Part shown: piece after piece, positions 21,430 to 32,150 of the stretch
Layout: each line of letters begins with the position of its first letter
How positions within the stretch are numbered: the stretch's first letter is position 1
Assembly (NCBI GenBank): GCA_026545765.1
Contig: CM048839.1
Span: forward strand, 92,718,914 to 92,782,913
DNA length: 64,000 nt
Source: Plantago major
Taxonomy: Eukaryota; Streptophyta; Magnoliopsida; Lamiales; Plantaginaceae
Direction of reading: 5' to 3'
The notes under the pieces: model-generated
Database searches by the model: none
What the model saw: only the letters and a program-made list of their open reading frames with translations
Told to the model about the DNA's origin: nothing
Program-made: the position numbers and the translations under genes

Positions 21430-23401
21430 CTGCTCAGCAAGGGCTTCTTCCTCCTTGCGAGACAACTCGTCAATCTTTTTCAGATTGGCTTCCTTTTCAG
21501 CAACCTTGGTTTCCAACTCAAGGTGCAAGCGTTCTTCTTCTTCCAACATTTGTTTGAGTTTTGCCACCCTTTGCTCAGCTTCCTGTAGTTTCCGAGCGGT
21601 GTCATCAGCAACTTGCCCAACTTCTTCATCCTGTTGCTTTGGTGGAGAAGGGTTAGATGATTTATAAGGAGATGGAGGAGGAGAATTTTTCTTCTCAGGG
21701 AGCTTTTCAGCAGCTGAGGCATTGTGTTGTCCAGTGACACCTCCTGCACCAGGTGGGGGTGCATTGTCATCATCATCCTTCTTAGAATCATCTTTCTTTT
21801 CAGAAGACTTGGGAGGAGACTTGTCAGATAGAAGATCTATCACTTCTTTAATTGCCACGGGCTTGCTTCCCACTTCATCTTGTTGAGCAGGTGCTGATGG
21901 AATTCTTACTGGCAGAGTGGGGTTAAAAGCTAGCCGGATCCTTGTGTTTCTATCTGCTTTCTAGAAGTCTTCAATGAGAGTTTTTGGAACTACATCTTTG
22001 AACAAAAAGTTCATCAATGTTGCATGATCTTACTTTTCAGTAGGAAGCAACGCATGGACGTAGTTTTCAAGTTGTTCAGCTTTCTTCCTTTTGACAGGAT
22101 CATCCAGAATTTGTGCAAGTTCCATCAGATCCATTCTTCTCAATTTTTACCATCTTCTAAAGGTAGAGAGTTGTTCTGGAAGTGCATGATCTGTGAACAA
22201 CTGAAGCAGGCGTCATCAGATGTAACTTCCCTTGAAGTTTGCTGTGAAGTACCCTCTTTCAAAGCCTGAAAGAAAATGGAATATTGATTAAGTATCAAAA
22301 TTTGGTTAGATATCTAAGGTAAAAGTATGTCAGGTTTCTGAGTTACCTGTGTCTCAACAACAGGCTCAGAAAGTTGAACTTTTGAGGTGGAAGGACCCTC
22401 ATATATCTTTGTGTGAGGAGGAGACTTGGGAGTCTGATACTCAGCAACTTTCATTTCTTTCGGTACCTGAGAATTAAAAGATGATTAACACTTGGAAAAA
22501 TTTAAAGAAAGAAGCTATGAACATTAGGTATCTGAGTGAATAGATACCTCCACAGTAGGAGACTCAGATATATGTTCAACAGAAACTTGTGTAGTTTCTG
22601 GCAATCTTTCTAGTGATGTAGGCTTGGTGGCCTCATCGATTTCCATTGCTTGAGGGGACTTGGAGGTCTCTTCCTCAGCAACTTCTACTTCTTTTGGAAC
22701 CTGTGAGTAGAAAGTGTTAATTACTTTTGATAAATGATCAGAGAGTAACTTGAACAATGCAGATATCTGAATTGACTACCTTCTCAACAGAAGGCTCAGA
22801 TGCATGTTCTTTAGAGACTTGGTGAGTCTCTGGTTCATTCTCTAGTGACTTAGGCTTTTCAGCCTCACCACTTCTCTTCTCAGTTGGAGCCTTTAAGAAA
22901 CAAACATAGAGTTAGATACTATGTGATTTTAGCAGATATCTAAAAAGTGTGTGCCTTAGAAAACTAATTCACCTGTTGCACAGGCTCAGTTTCCTTTGGT
23001 ACTGAGGTTGTAGGAACCTCCTTTTCAGTTTCTGAGGCAAGCTTTGCAGCTTCCTCTTGATCTCTTGTTTCTTTTTCAGCCTGTAAGAAAGATTAAGCAA
23101 TAAGATACAAGACATATAAACATAGAATTTTCACAAGTAAAGAGTTAAACCACTCAGTAACCTGATCAATGTCAAGCTGATTGGTCTCTGGAACATGTGA
23201 CAGCTCCATGTGTTGGTCTTGTTGTCCCTTGACAACATCTTTGTTTGAAGTTTTAGGCACTTCAATCCTATCCTGAGTTCTGTGCTCAGTTGTATCCCCT
23301 GATTGATCCCTCCCAGATTGTAGTTGGGGAGCCTGTTGAATTACAGGATTTAACTCAACAACACCATCAGTTCTCTGACGTATCTCAAATGCTTCTACCA
23401 A
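21430..23401 (-). CDS. CopF accessory ORF, 3' part with five small introns
   Basis: This is an acidic, Pro/Glu/Lys/Ser-rich protein of unknown function, in the same sense as CopF. On the minus strand five introns with GT...AG borders are visible: 23161-23081, 22972-22891, 22779-22701, 22547-22467 and 22346-22266, all 79-82 bases. The exons between them (108, 111, 153 and 120 bases) are all multiples of three, the introns are all phase 0, and the joined frame has no stop across these exons. The exons resemble each other (VPKEVEVAEEETSKSP versus VPKEMKVAEYQTPKSP; ETTQVSVEHISESP versus ETHQVSKEHASEP). Downstream of 22265 the frame has a few stops, then a Pro-rich stretch and a coiled coil (about 21650-21430: KLQEAEQRVAKLKQMLEEEE) until AthC interrupts it. 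I do not recognise a named domain. Confidence 0.65.
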
Positions 23402-24755
23402 GTAGTCAGAAGCTTGGGAGCCTTATGGTTTTTGTGGTTGTTGTAGTCGTGGTGATCTGGATCTTGAAGGAGAAGGAACAACAGTAATAGTTCTCTCCAG
23501 ATCAGCAACAACAGTAATAGTTCTCTCTAGATCAGCATTGTCATTGTCATCATGTACATTTGCATCACTCATCAGGGCTGAAAATACTTATTAGTTTCCC
23601 GTTGAATATTTGGATTCATGTTGGCATCGATCATTTATATCTTGCAGAGTGGATGACCCTGGTAGAGTGTTTCCTTTAGACATGGTTGCTTCTCAGCAAC
23701 TTTTGATGCAGGAACTTTGTCAGCAACCTCATTCCTTTCCAATAATGGGTCAAAATTCAAATCTTGTGCTTCTTCAATAGGCATAGCTTAAGACTCATCC
23801 ACCCTCTTGTCATCAAGAGTGGTACCTGCAGCATTATGGTGTGTTGCTTGAGTGGGGGCAGTGATATCTGCAGCCCTATGGTCAGATACCCTTGTGTTAG
23901 GATCCACCAGTGTGGTGTTCTCTGAGGCACATGCCTTCTTCTTGCCTCCAATTCTACGATTCTTCTTTGGCACATCATTTGCCTCGGAAACATCTTCTAC
24001 TGGCTTCTTCTGGTTCTGCTTGAGCTCACAATTGTATTTGCAAATAAGATCACTATTTGCAATTTCTTCCTTTCCTCTGAGCTATAATCCAAGCTGTTCT
24101 AGAATGTAGCATATCTTCAGACCAAAGATGATAGTACGCTTAGGCTCAGCAAGGTCACCTTGTATAATAGGCTCAAAGCCTCGAAGTTTGTCAACAAACC
24201 TCAGAAAGATGTACTTCCCCTAGTTGAAGGGTATCTCTCTCTCTTCCAGAGTGTTAAGGAATGTCATCATTCCCCATCTTTCCATGTTGATTTGATCAGC
24301 TCCTCCTTAGTTTGAATCAAAGCACCTATGCAATACAAGGGCTATCAAGTCCCAAGGTTCAACAAGATGTTTTCGTCTAACAATCTCATTGTCGAAGGTA
24401 TCTGGAGTATCATCCTTGTCAGGATTCATGTAGAGAGAGTAGAAGTGAACTGATGTCTGGGTCGAGGTATTTGGGTAGTAATCAGTACCTTGGGTGGGTA
24501 ACCCAAAGAGATTACAGAAGGAATTTACATCAAGGTTTATGTCAATACTTTGGACCTTTGATGTGATGCGCACTTCTTCAGTGCCATCTTCTTCAATGAT
24601 GGTGGAATTGTTGCAGAATTCCAACACATCAATTTTTTATGCGTAAGTGGGTTTTGCGGAGCATAACTGCTTAATCTTTACCTTTTCAAGTAAAGCAAGC
24701 CCTCTTCTAACATCTGCTTGGTTTGTTGCAGCACCGAGCAGATAATCATCAAAAA
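23402..24755 (-). pseudogene. CopF accessory ORF, 5' part
   Basis: It follows gag directly, with no protease, integrase or reverse transcriptase between. On the minus strand from about 24640, a segment LEFCNNSTIIEEDGTEEVRI...NLFGLPTQGTDYYPN is seen. It recalls the plant-retrotransposon accessory domain annotated as 'putative plant transposon protein' (PF20167-like), which is inference from pattern only. A Lys-rich stretch (PKKNRRIGGKKK, about 23965) could be a nuclear localisation signal. Several stops are present (near 24307, 24200 and 23790). A 33-base tandem duplication lies at about 23470-23535. Confidence 0.5.
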
Positions 24756-25663
24756 TTACTCCTCCCAGAGTACTTTAGATTTGGGATAGTTCGGACCTAG
24801 ATGATTTTTCAGCTTCTCTTTGGTCCTTCTTCTTTCAATTTCCTGAGTGACGTATTTTCTCATATGCTTTACAGCAAGAGCATTTTCCTCAGTTACCTCT
24901 TTGGTATCCTTCTTTTCAGAAGTACCTTGAGTTATGAGAGCAACGTTCTGCGATGTTTCAGTAGTCATATGTCATCTTTGCTTTGTCTCATAGTTGACAG
25001 TTGCCAAGTGCAAGGAAAGCTCCACCGGTGTGATGTTGGGCATTCCTTGGTTGAAGTAGAAACACTGAGTATGTTCCCAGTTTTGATTCAAGCTTCGTAC
25101 GATAGTCTTAACCTTTTCAGAGTTAGAGTATCTTTCACTCTCACCAAGTGCAACCATATCACTCATTAGTGTTGTAAACCTTGTTTGAAATTTTGGAATT
25201 TTAGCTTCAAAAATCCAAACTTGTTTTCCTTGGTTTTCTCAGTGCCGGCATAGATTTCTTCAATCAGTGACCAGGCATCTTTCGCCGTTTTAGCACCCCA
25301 CAGTTTGCACCGTATGTGATCTTGAGTAGAGCGTATAATGATGTTCCTTGCTTGACCATCCAGCCTGTTCCTATTGGAATCTTCAGATGTCCAAAGGTGT
25401 CTGAGCTTTGCTTCATGTGCAATGGCTCATGTTGGTCTTGCGCCTGAAGTTGTGCCAAAGGTTCATGATCCATCAGCATCTGCAGTTTCTTTGTTTCGAC
25501 CATTAGAAACTTCAGTGACTTGTTTCTCTTGTTGAATGACAATTGGGCCATTCTTTATCACTTCGTTCATCTCATCACTGATAGCTTCCAGGTGAAGCAT
25601 CATGTTGTTCTTCCATTTCTCATAGTTCTCTGGCTTGAGAGTGGGTGCATCGCTTAGAGACAT
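24756..25663 (-). pseudogene. CopF gag, frameshifted
   Basis: Gag of the CopB family on the minus strand. The ATG at 25663 opens MSLSDAPTLKPENYEKW. The protein then shifts frame near 25480, 25265 and 24970. Conserved pieces in order are KNNMMLHLEAISDEM, WEHTQCFYFNQGMPNITPVELSLHLATVNYE, and a C-terminal Lys/Glu-rich part ending near 24756. A zinc knuckle is not apparent, and pol is absent. Confidence 0.82.
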
Positions 25664-25757
25664 CCTGCAGAAAACACACTAATCAAACAAAGCAAGTGTA
25701 GGTGGTGAGTTGTTAGTATGAACTTATCTAGGATCTAGTTTCAATGAGAGAACCTCC

Positions 25758-25770
25758 TGCTCTGATACCA
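25758..25770 (-). promoter_or_regulatory. Primer binding site of CopF
   Basis: Minus-strand TGGTATCAGAGCA, two bases after the LTR; identical to that of CopB. Confidence 0.92.
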
Positions 25771-25772
25771 CT

Positions 25773-27325
25773 TGTTGGTCTAGATAACGGCAAAGTAAAA
25801 GACTAAGGGGGGGGGGGGTGAATTGTCTTTTCAAACTTTTATCGATAAAATAATTTCTCAGATATCTGATACTTATATTCAGAGAGCGGAAGTCTTTTGT
25901 GATAAGTGCACGTGTCAGCAAGCTATAATGTGTGTAAGTACTCAGCAAGTAAGTAAAGTAATAAGTAAATAACACAAAGCTTTTTATAGTGGTATCTGCA
26001 GGTGGCACAATCCCTCAACTAGTTCACTCTCCCTTTCTCAGGACTTGAATCCACTAAGATAAAATGATCAGTTCTCCTTACAAAATCCTATCTCTTGATC
26101 CCTTTAACACTAGGTTCCCAACCAAGTGTTCCCCCTGAGTTATTCCCTGGCTTTCTCAGCCAATTACTTCCTCTACTCAGTAACCTATGAGCTATTCCCC
26201 AGCTTCCAAAGCTAAGTACTTCCTGTGCTCAAGGCCTGTTGGTGTTGGTTATGGTAGTTTGTCAGGTGAGCTATCTCTTATAACTTTTCAGTTATGTTCA
26301 GAGAGCTATTTAATATCAAGCTTCCTGAATACTCTTTTCAGTGTATGGGAACTTGTTCTTTACTGACCCAAGTCTTGATGTTGTTCAGGAGAATGAATCT
26401 CAGATATCAGTCGCAACATTATCCTTGAATTCAACTCCTTCACAATAAACAATTCTTGTTAAGAATCAGGACACTTAGAACTTTCGTGCTACTATCCTTG
26501 AATTCAACTCCTTCACAATAAACAATTCTTGTTAAGAATCAGGACACTTAGAACTTTCGTGCTACTATCCTTGAATTCAACTCCTTCACAATAAACAATT
26601 CTTGTTAAGAATCAGGACACTTAGAACTTTCGTGCTACTTACAATTCAAGAGCTTTGCTCGCAACTGTAAGCTAGTGAGTAAGTAGGTAGAAGGCTTGTA
26701 TGCTTGAATGTAAGTTGTGTTCAATGTAGTTCTTGGTATGTCTTTCAAGCATTCAAAGTGGTGGTATTTATAGTTGAAAATCATGCCGTTTGAATAGTAT
26801 CCGTTAGACATATTGAAATTCAAACTATTGATATCTGAGGATAGTACTGCAGTGAGCTTTGTCTCCTTCAAAGATTCCTCTTTTGTTCAGACATCTCTGT
26901 CTGCGTAGTAAATGCAGTATACTATCTTTTGTCCAGTAATCTCAACGGAACAATGCAAGCTATCTGAGGCTTTGCATGTCCTTAATCAATGAGCATTGGG
27001 TATCAGAAACCTATGGATATACTTGTCTTCCAAAGACACTTAATTTCTTCGGAGACATTTCTCCTTAGTCTTCAGCAATCTTGTGCAGTCTCTTGATCTT
27101 CATAAATGAGCTCCTCCCTGCTGGATGCTTGCTTCTTGGTCTTCTTCAAATATATAAAAATTACAATCTGAGACCTAACATCCTATACAAGATTTGCTAG
27201 ACTAACATACTCAGTAGGCTTCCTCTTTTACAATGTTCAAGTGAACTAAGAGTACTAGTTACCTTTCTGAGCTAAGATAAGTCATTAGGGTTTACTAATG
27301 AAAATCTATATAGATATTCCTAACA
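25773..27325 (-). mobile_element. 5' LTR of CopF (1553 bp)
   Basis: On the minus strand it starts TGTTAGGAATATC at 27325 and ends CCAACA at 25773. A TATA box (CTATAAATA) is at about 26766-26775. It has a G11 run on the plus strand (poly-C in element sense, about 25807-25817), two 52-base units (about 26125-26235) and a perfect triplication of 73 bases. The five bases to the right are CTTGC, one copy of the expected TSD. Confidence 0.9.
26420..26638 (-). repeat. Perfect 3 x 73-base tandem repeat in the CopF LTR
   Basis: Three identical 73-base copies (26420-26492, 26493-26565, 26566-26638), each beginning TATCCTTGAATTC. Other LTRs of the family carry a single copy of the corresponding segment. 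Confidence 0.95.
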
Positions 27326-27813
27326 CTTGCAATTTTAGCCTCCCATAAATAGGTCGAATTTTGCCGACATTCACGCACTACTAGAGAGAGAATTTTTGCA
27401 ATCAAAGTGAATCCGTGCTGTTTGAAGAGCTTGTCTGAATGTTGTTCGTGTGGTGTCTGTCGATGTCAATTTCTGTCCATCCCTTCTGTGCTACGTATCA
27501 AGTAAGTTTTCCTAGTTCAGATTTCGGATTTCTTTCCTTCGTATGCTTTCGACTTTGTTGTTTATGTTTTCTGGATCAGGCTTGTGTGTATCGCATGCTT
27601 TTTACTTTGTATTCTGCTTCCTCGGATCCTTTATAAATAGATGGACTGGACTTGACCATAACTTATCAGAAATAAGTAGGTAATCAGACCTTAATGCCCC
27701 CAAAACGTTGAGTAGGAAATAAGAAAACTTATGATTCGTAGACAAGCATGTAGATCTGATGATTCGTAGACAAGCATGTAGATCTTATGTAAGGAGATGC
27801 CTTTTTAAGTAAC
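27326..27813 (-). mobile_element. TatG fragment between CopF and the hAT element
   Basis: No protein is recognised. On the plus strand a TATA-like ATAAATA (about 27344-27350) is followed by a possible transcript leader. It may be the promoter side of the antisense accessory ORF at 29490 onward. A 28-base direct duplication containing GATTCGTAGACAAGCATG lies at about 27731-27786. Confidence 0.5.
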
Positions 27814-28028
27814 GTTGGGGTTAGAGGCGTTATTCGGGCCGGGCTTCTCCAGCCCGCTCCATTTAAAGGACGGACCAGACCAGTTCATTCTTTTAGTGGT
27901 CAAATATCAATGTTATGCATGGCCCCATTATCAGTATTCACGAAGCCATGGTCCCGCCCAAATTGACCATCTTTTTTTTTCTTTTTCTTTGCAGGAGTGA
28001 TTTTATAAGAACTGATGACTGCCTTAAG

Positions 28029-28296
28029 CCTTTAACCAATGCAATTTTTCAGTCGGCCATGAATCTCTGACTGCAATCAATCTACAAAAGATTAGTAAAT
28101 TTCCTGGAACATATGCATAAAGTACCTTCTAAATTTAATAACATAAAATTGGTTTCAAGAAGACCTTTAACCGACGCAATTTTTCAGTCGGCCATGAATC
28201 TCAAGACTACAATCAATCTGCAAAAGATTAGTAAGTTTCCTAGAACATATGCATAAAGTACCTTATTTAATAACAGAAAATTGTTTTCAAGAAGAA
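28029..28296. repeat. 135-base tandem duplication inside the hAT element
   Basis: Two copies start CCTTTAACC at 28029 and 28164 and share GCAATTTTTCAGTCGGCC and ACATATGCATAAAGTACC, with a few substitutions. Confidence 0.88.
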
Positions 28297-28515
28297 ATTT
28301 TTATTAAAACTCATAATTTTATTAAACATATACACAATTACACAAACTAAGAAGCTGCCAAACAAAAAAATCTACCAAAATTCAGAAAATGAGGAATTGA
28401 TTAGCAAGCTGCAAGGCGCAAGCTAACAATGGCACGAAGTCGCTCAACGTCTTCATCTCAACGTTCTTCTTCAGCCACGGTCGACATCATCAATTAAGAG
28501 AGTTGTTACGATTTT

Positions 28516-28667
28516 CGAATTACAACAATTAAAAACATCAAAAAAATTTAACAAACTTTGCTTATTGGAACAAAATTATAAAAATTTTATAATTAGGTAT
28601 TTTATAATTTTGTTCCAATAAGCAAAGTTTGTTAAAAAATTTCGATGTTTTTAATTGTTGTAATTCG
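28516..28667. repeat. Foldback of about 69-base arms inside the hAT element
   Basis: The arms 28516-28584 and 28599-28667 are almost perfect reverse complements (CGAATTACAACAATTAAAAA against its complement), with a loop of about 14 bases. It could be a small nested foldback element or a hairpin RNA source; no TSD of its own was recognised. Confidence 0.9.
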
Positions 28668-29290
28668 GGATGAATCGTGCATGTTAATGTTATTGTGTTC
28701 GCCTAAACGACTTATTACGATTTTAATGTTATAATTTATTTTTAAGTTAGTATTCAAGTACAAATAATTGAATAATCATTAACATTATGACCGTGGTTAA
28801 TTTATATCAATCAGAATTCAGAAGAGGGAAAATGAAATAAAGAAAGAAAGAAGAAGGAAGGAGGTGCAGAGAAGAAAGAGACGTTACGGGAGGCTGCTTG
28901 TGGAAATTGTGATTTAGGAAATTGGGAATGAAGAAGAGAAACCCTATTGGGCTTTTGGGCTTGTGGAGAGTTGGACTTTCCAATTGGACTTATGATATGG
29001 ACTTTGACAAAATAGACTATAAGTCCAAAAATAACATCTAAACGGAACGGTCCTTACCGGGCTAAACGGACCGGGGCTTATCGGTTCGCGGGCTTATCCG
29101 GTCTCGGGCCGGTCCATGTCGGTCATGCTGTTTTAACCGGTTACGGGCCAGGCCGAGCCTCCAAAACAAAGGCCCACATAACTTAAATGTACATGGGCCG
29201 GTCCGGGCCAAATATTAAACTGGTCAGTGCGATTTTTTTTTGCAAGCCGAAATGTTGCATGACCGCCCAAATAACACCTCTAGTTGGGGT

Positions 29291-32150
29291 TTTGCCCTTC
29301 GTTTCGTGAACTTGGTGTACCAAGCATCTTGTGGGTCGGACAGATGATGCCCAGCCCAAAACTTGAACATAATAAGATACTTAAATGAACTCTCGGACAA
29401 ACAACTATCTAGACTCTGTGCTGATTCATTTTCTGTTACCCTAGGATGTTCGAGAGCGATAGCCAAACCGCTGTGAAGATCAAGACTATGCCTCTGGATC
29501 AAGTTCTGTCACGGACTCAACGAGTTCCGAGTATAGATCTTCCTCGTTGGGTCTGTTTGACGCGAATCCAGCTGCGGAGGACAAAATCGTTATCAACATT
29601 GTGGACCCATCGGATTCGGATGCTGGCAATATGTCTGAAGCACCTACATCATCTCCTTCGGAACTGGTGATTCCCGGATCGTACTTGCCTAAAAGGCAAC
29701 CGCAGGTTCGTATCCAGTCGTGCATTATCGAAACGAGGCGATCTTCCGAATCTCCGGTACATATCGATTTTGCACTCCAATTAATTTTGAGAGTGTTGGC
29801 TATGCTAGAAATAATATTTGTAGGCTAACTAGCTTTGTTATGGATCCTCAGGAGCCGATGATGGAAGAGGTATCCGATACAAGCCGAGAACAACCGGATA
29901 TGTCTATATTTGAGCCCGGTGTAGAAGATAGCGTCAAGCGTATTGTTTCCTTTAGGTCCGGTGAGGACGACGTCCCTTTGATTCCGCATCGGAGGATTAG
30001 GTCACAAGGCGAGCCAAGTAGTAGTCGACCTGATCGGACTTCTAATGTGGCAGCGGCGGGGGCCAATCCTCGAAGGAGGGGCGACAAGGCTATGAGAATT
30101 AAGTTCCCTCGTCTGTCATCTGTTGTTGTGTGCATGAACCCCTATGGGGAACTAAATATAGATGGGTTGTTGCCCACTTGTGGATCAAAATTGGTGGCAA
30201 CGAACATTCGCGAGCTGCGGCGGAAATGGGAGATCCCGGAATCAGTGGAAATTATGATTTCGGCCCCAGAGCATGCCTTTTATAACCCTCCGGTGGGCTA
30301 TATTTGTGTTCACGAAGTAGTCGTTCAGTGTGGTTGGAGGCTTCCCATTTCTCCGGAGCTGAAAGACATACTGAATTATATTGGTATTGGTCCGAGCCAA
30401 GTCATCCCCAATTAGCTCGGAAACCTAATTTGTTTCGTGATGATCAGTAAACGACATTGCACAGATGCAAGTATTGAGAACTTCTGTCATCTGTTCCATG
30501 CTGGCGTGAGTCGCGAAAACCTCCTTTTTCCATTTGTTTGTCACAAGACAAGCGTATACTTTTATTGAGGATCTGATCTCTTCGATGGGGATGAAGTGGT
30601 GGGAAAGATTTATTTTTGTCCGTATGGCGTTGAGACCCGGTCAGTCTGAAGATGAGAGGGGGGGAGTGGGGTTTGCCCGTGATGTTTCGTCGTGAAAAAA
30701 TTCCGAACATGACTTCGCCATCTGAGTCTATTCCAAACTAGATCCTTTTTATGCATAGGGATGTTAATCCTCCTCCTGAACATTATCCGTTTCACGAGTT
30801 GATATGCCATCCCTTACTTTATCTAGTCGGACTTAGGGATGTGGTTCCTTATGGGGCACATCACGACTTCTGTAAGCTTGTGATCTTATATATTACTTGT
30901 CAGATTTCTACAATGTTCTTGATGCTTTGTTGATATGTAAATGTAATCTGAATCGTCCTTGTTTGATATTTTACTATGTCCGCAAATTATTGGTTCAAGT
31001 ATATCATGGCAACTCTCCGACTGAAGAAGCAGCAGCAGAGGGAGGCACAAGAGGCGCAATGATTGGCCAATATTCGAGAGAAGGTGATCAACACGTCCAC
31101 TGCACTTCCTATGGAAGATCTGAAGAATGCAGCCCTTTTCCACGCTAAAGAGGCGCGGAGGTTAGCTGCTGGAGAAGAACTTCAAAAGTTGCCTTTTCTG
31201 GACAAGGACATGGCCAAAGTACCACATCAGGCCGTACCAAGGGATAGTACGGGGCCTACAGTGGGTGGATCTTTCAGCGTTACCTGGAGGGATGTGGCCA
31301 TGGGAAAAAGGCTTGCGACTTCAGAGTCGAAACGTGACAGGAAGAGGCTGAAGGATGCCACTCTTGGTCTGGACGCTGATAATGCTACTGTGGCAGCTGA
31401 GGTTCGGATGTATATCGACTTACCTGAGATTGAGCACGTTGGCAATTTTCTGATATCTATTGGAAGGTGAGTGTTGGTCCTTTCTTACTTCTGTGACTTC
31501 AGCTTTATCCGAGTATCCTAATATGTGATTTTCCCCTTTTTTTTACAACTCAGGTTCGTTCTCCAAGCTATGAAGGAAAAGGCCACGGAAAGGACCACAG
31601 TTGATGCGGACCTGTATCTCGCTGAGGTGGGCCGTGCAGCGGAGGCAGAGAAGGTCAGTGAGCTTGAGGCGAAGTTGAAAGCCTCGGAAGAGGCTAATGC
31701 AAAGCTCAAAGAAGAGATCGCACAGTCAAAGGCTGATTACTTGGACCAGAACAATTTTTTCAATAGCATGTTCGAGCCATTCATAAATTTCAAAGACAAA
31801 CTTGTGTCCGAGTAGATGAAGACCCGGCTCAAAGCAGCAGAAGATTACGCCAACTCTACTTCTTATCAGTTTGCCTAGGAGCTGCTTTCTGATGCAATAC
31901 GTGTTGATGGCTTTACATCCGCCATTGGCCAGTTAAAATTAAAGGGTTTAAACCCTGAACGGTACAATCTGCTGGCGAATAGCGTGTCCTCTTTGAACCA
32001 CCCGGCTGGTACTAGGATAGAGAATACCGGGGTGACCGATGCGGAGCTTGGAGCGTGCGAGTTTGCATCCATCGTAGCCAAAGAAGAAGAGGTGAGGTGG
32101 CAATCAACAATGGCGGTCCGTACCTTTCTGCCTTCGTTCTTGATAACTTA
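29291..32150 (+). pseudogene. TatG antisense accessory ORF, spliced and decayed
   Basis: It is transcribed opposite to TatG gag-pol, as described for accessory ORFs of several Tat-lineage Gypsy elements. The first recognised exon (about 29490-29705) is Ser/Asp-rich. Intron 29706-29851 has a GT donor, a CTAAC branch-like site and an AG acceptor. The next exon (29852-30415) contains LRRKWEIPESVEI...PPVGYICVHEVVVQCGWRLPISPELKDILNYIGIGPSQVIPN. This resembles the 'putative gypsy type transposon' domain (PF04195-like) and ends in a stop. Domain-like residues continue with further stops to about 30730. From the ATG at 31006 another exon runs to 31466 (one stop near 31057). Intron 31467-31553 joins in frame to a Glu/Lys/Ala coiled coil (31554-31815), with stops at 31815 and 31877. 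The biological role is unknown. Confidence 0.65.

Larger units (their letters stand above)
27822..29282. mobile_element. Non-autonomous hAT-like DNA element (1461 bp) with 8-base TSD
   Basis: The left end TAGAGGCGTTATTCGGGC and the inverted right end TAGAGGTGTTATTTGGGC form an 18-base terminal inverted repeat with two mismatches. GTTGGGGT lies directly outside both ends (27814-27821 and 29283-29290). The 8-base TSD and TAGRGGYGTTA-like ends fit the plant hAT superfamily. Near the right end are many GGGCC/CCGG motifs (29060-29215), possible subterminal binding repeats. No transposase is coded, so it would depend on an enzyme supplied elsewhere. Confidence 0.9.

Noticed and set aside
21208..21588. 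Plus-strand frame across the solo LTR border
   Set aside because: It spans an insertion junction and a poly-C tract; it is an artefact of the LTR sequence.
27326..27813. Independent host gene start
   Set aside because: A TATA-like box and a possible leader are present, but no coding exon follows before the hAT element; it is better explained as part of TatG.
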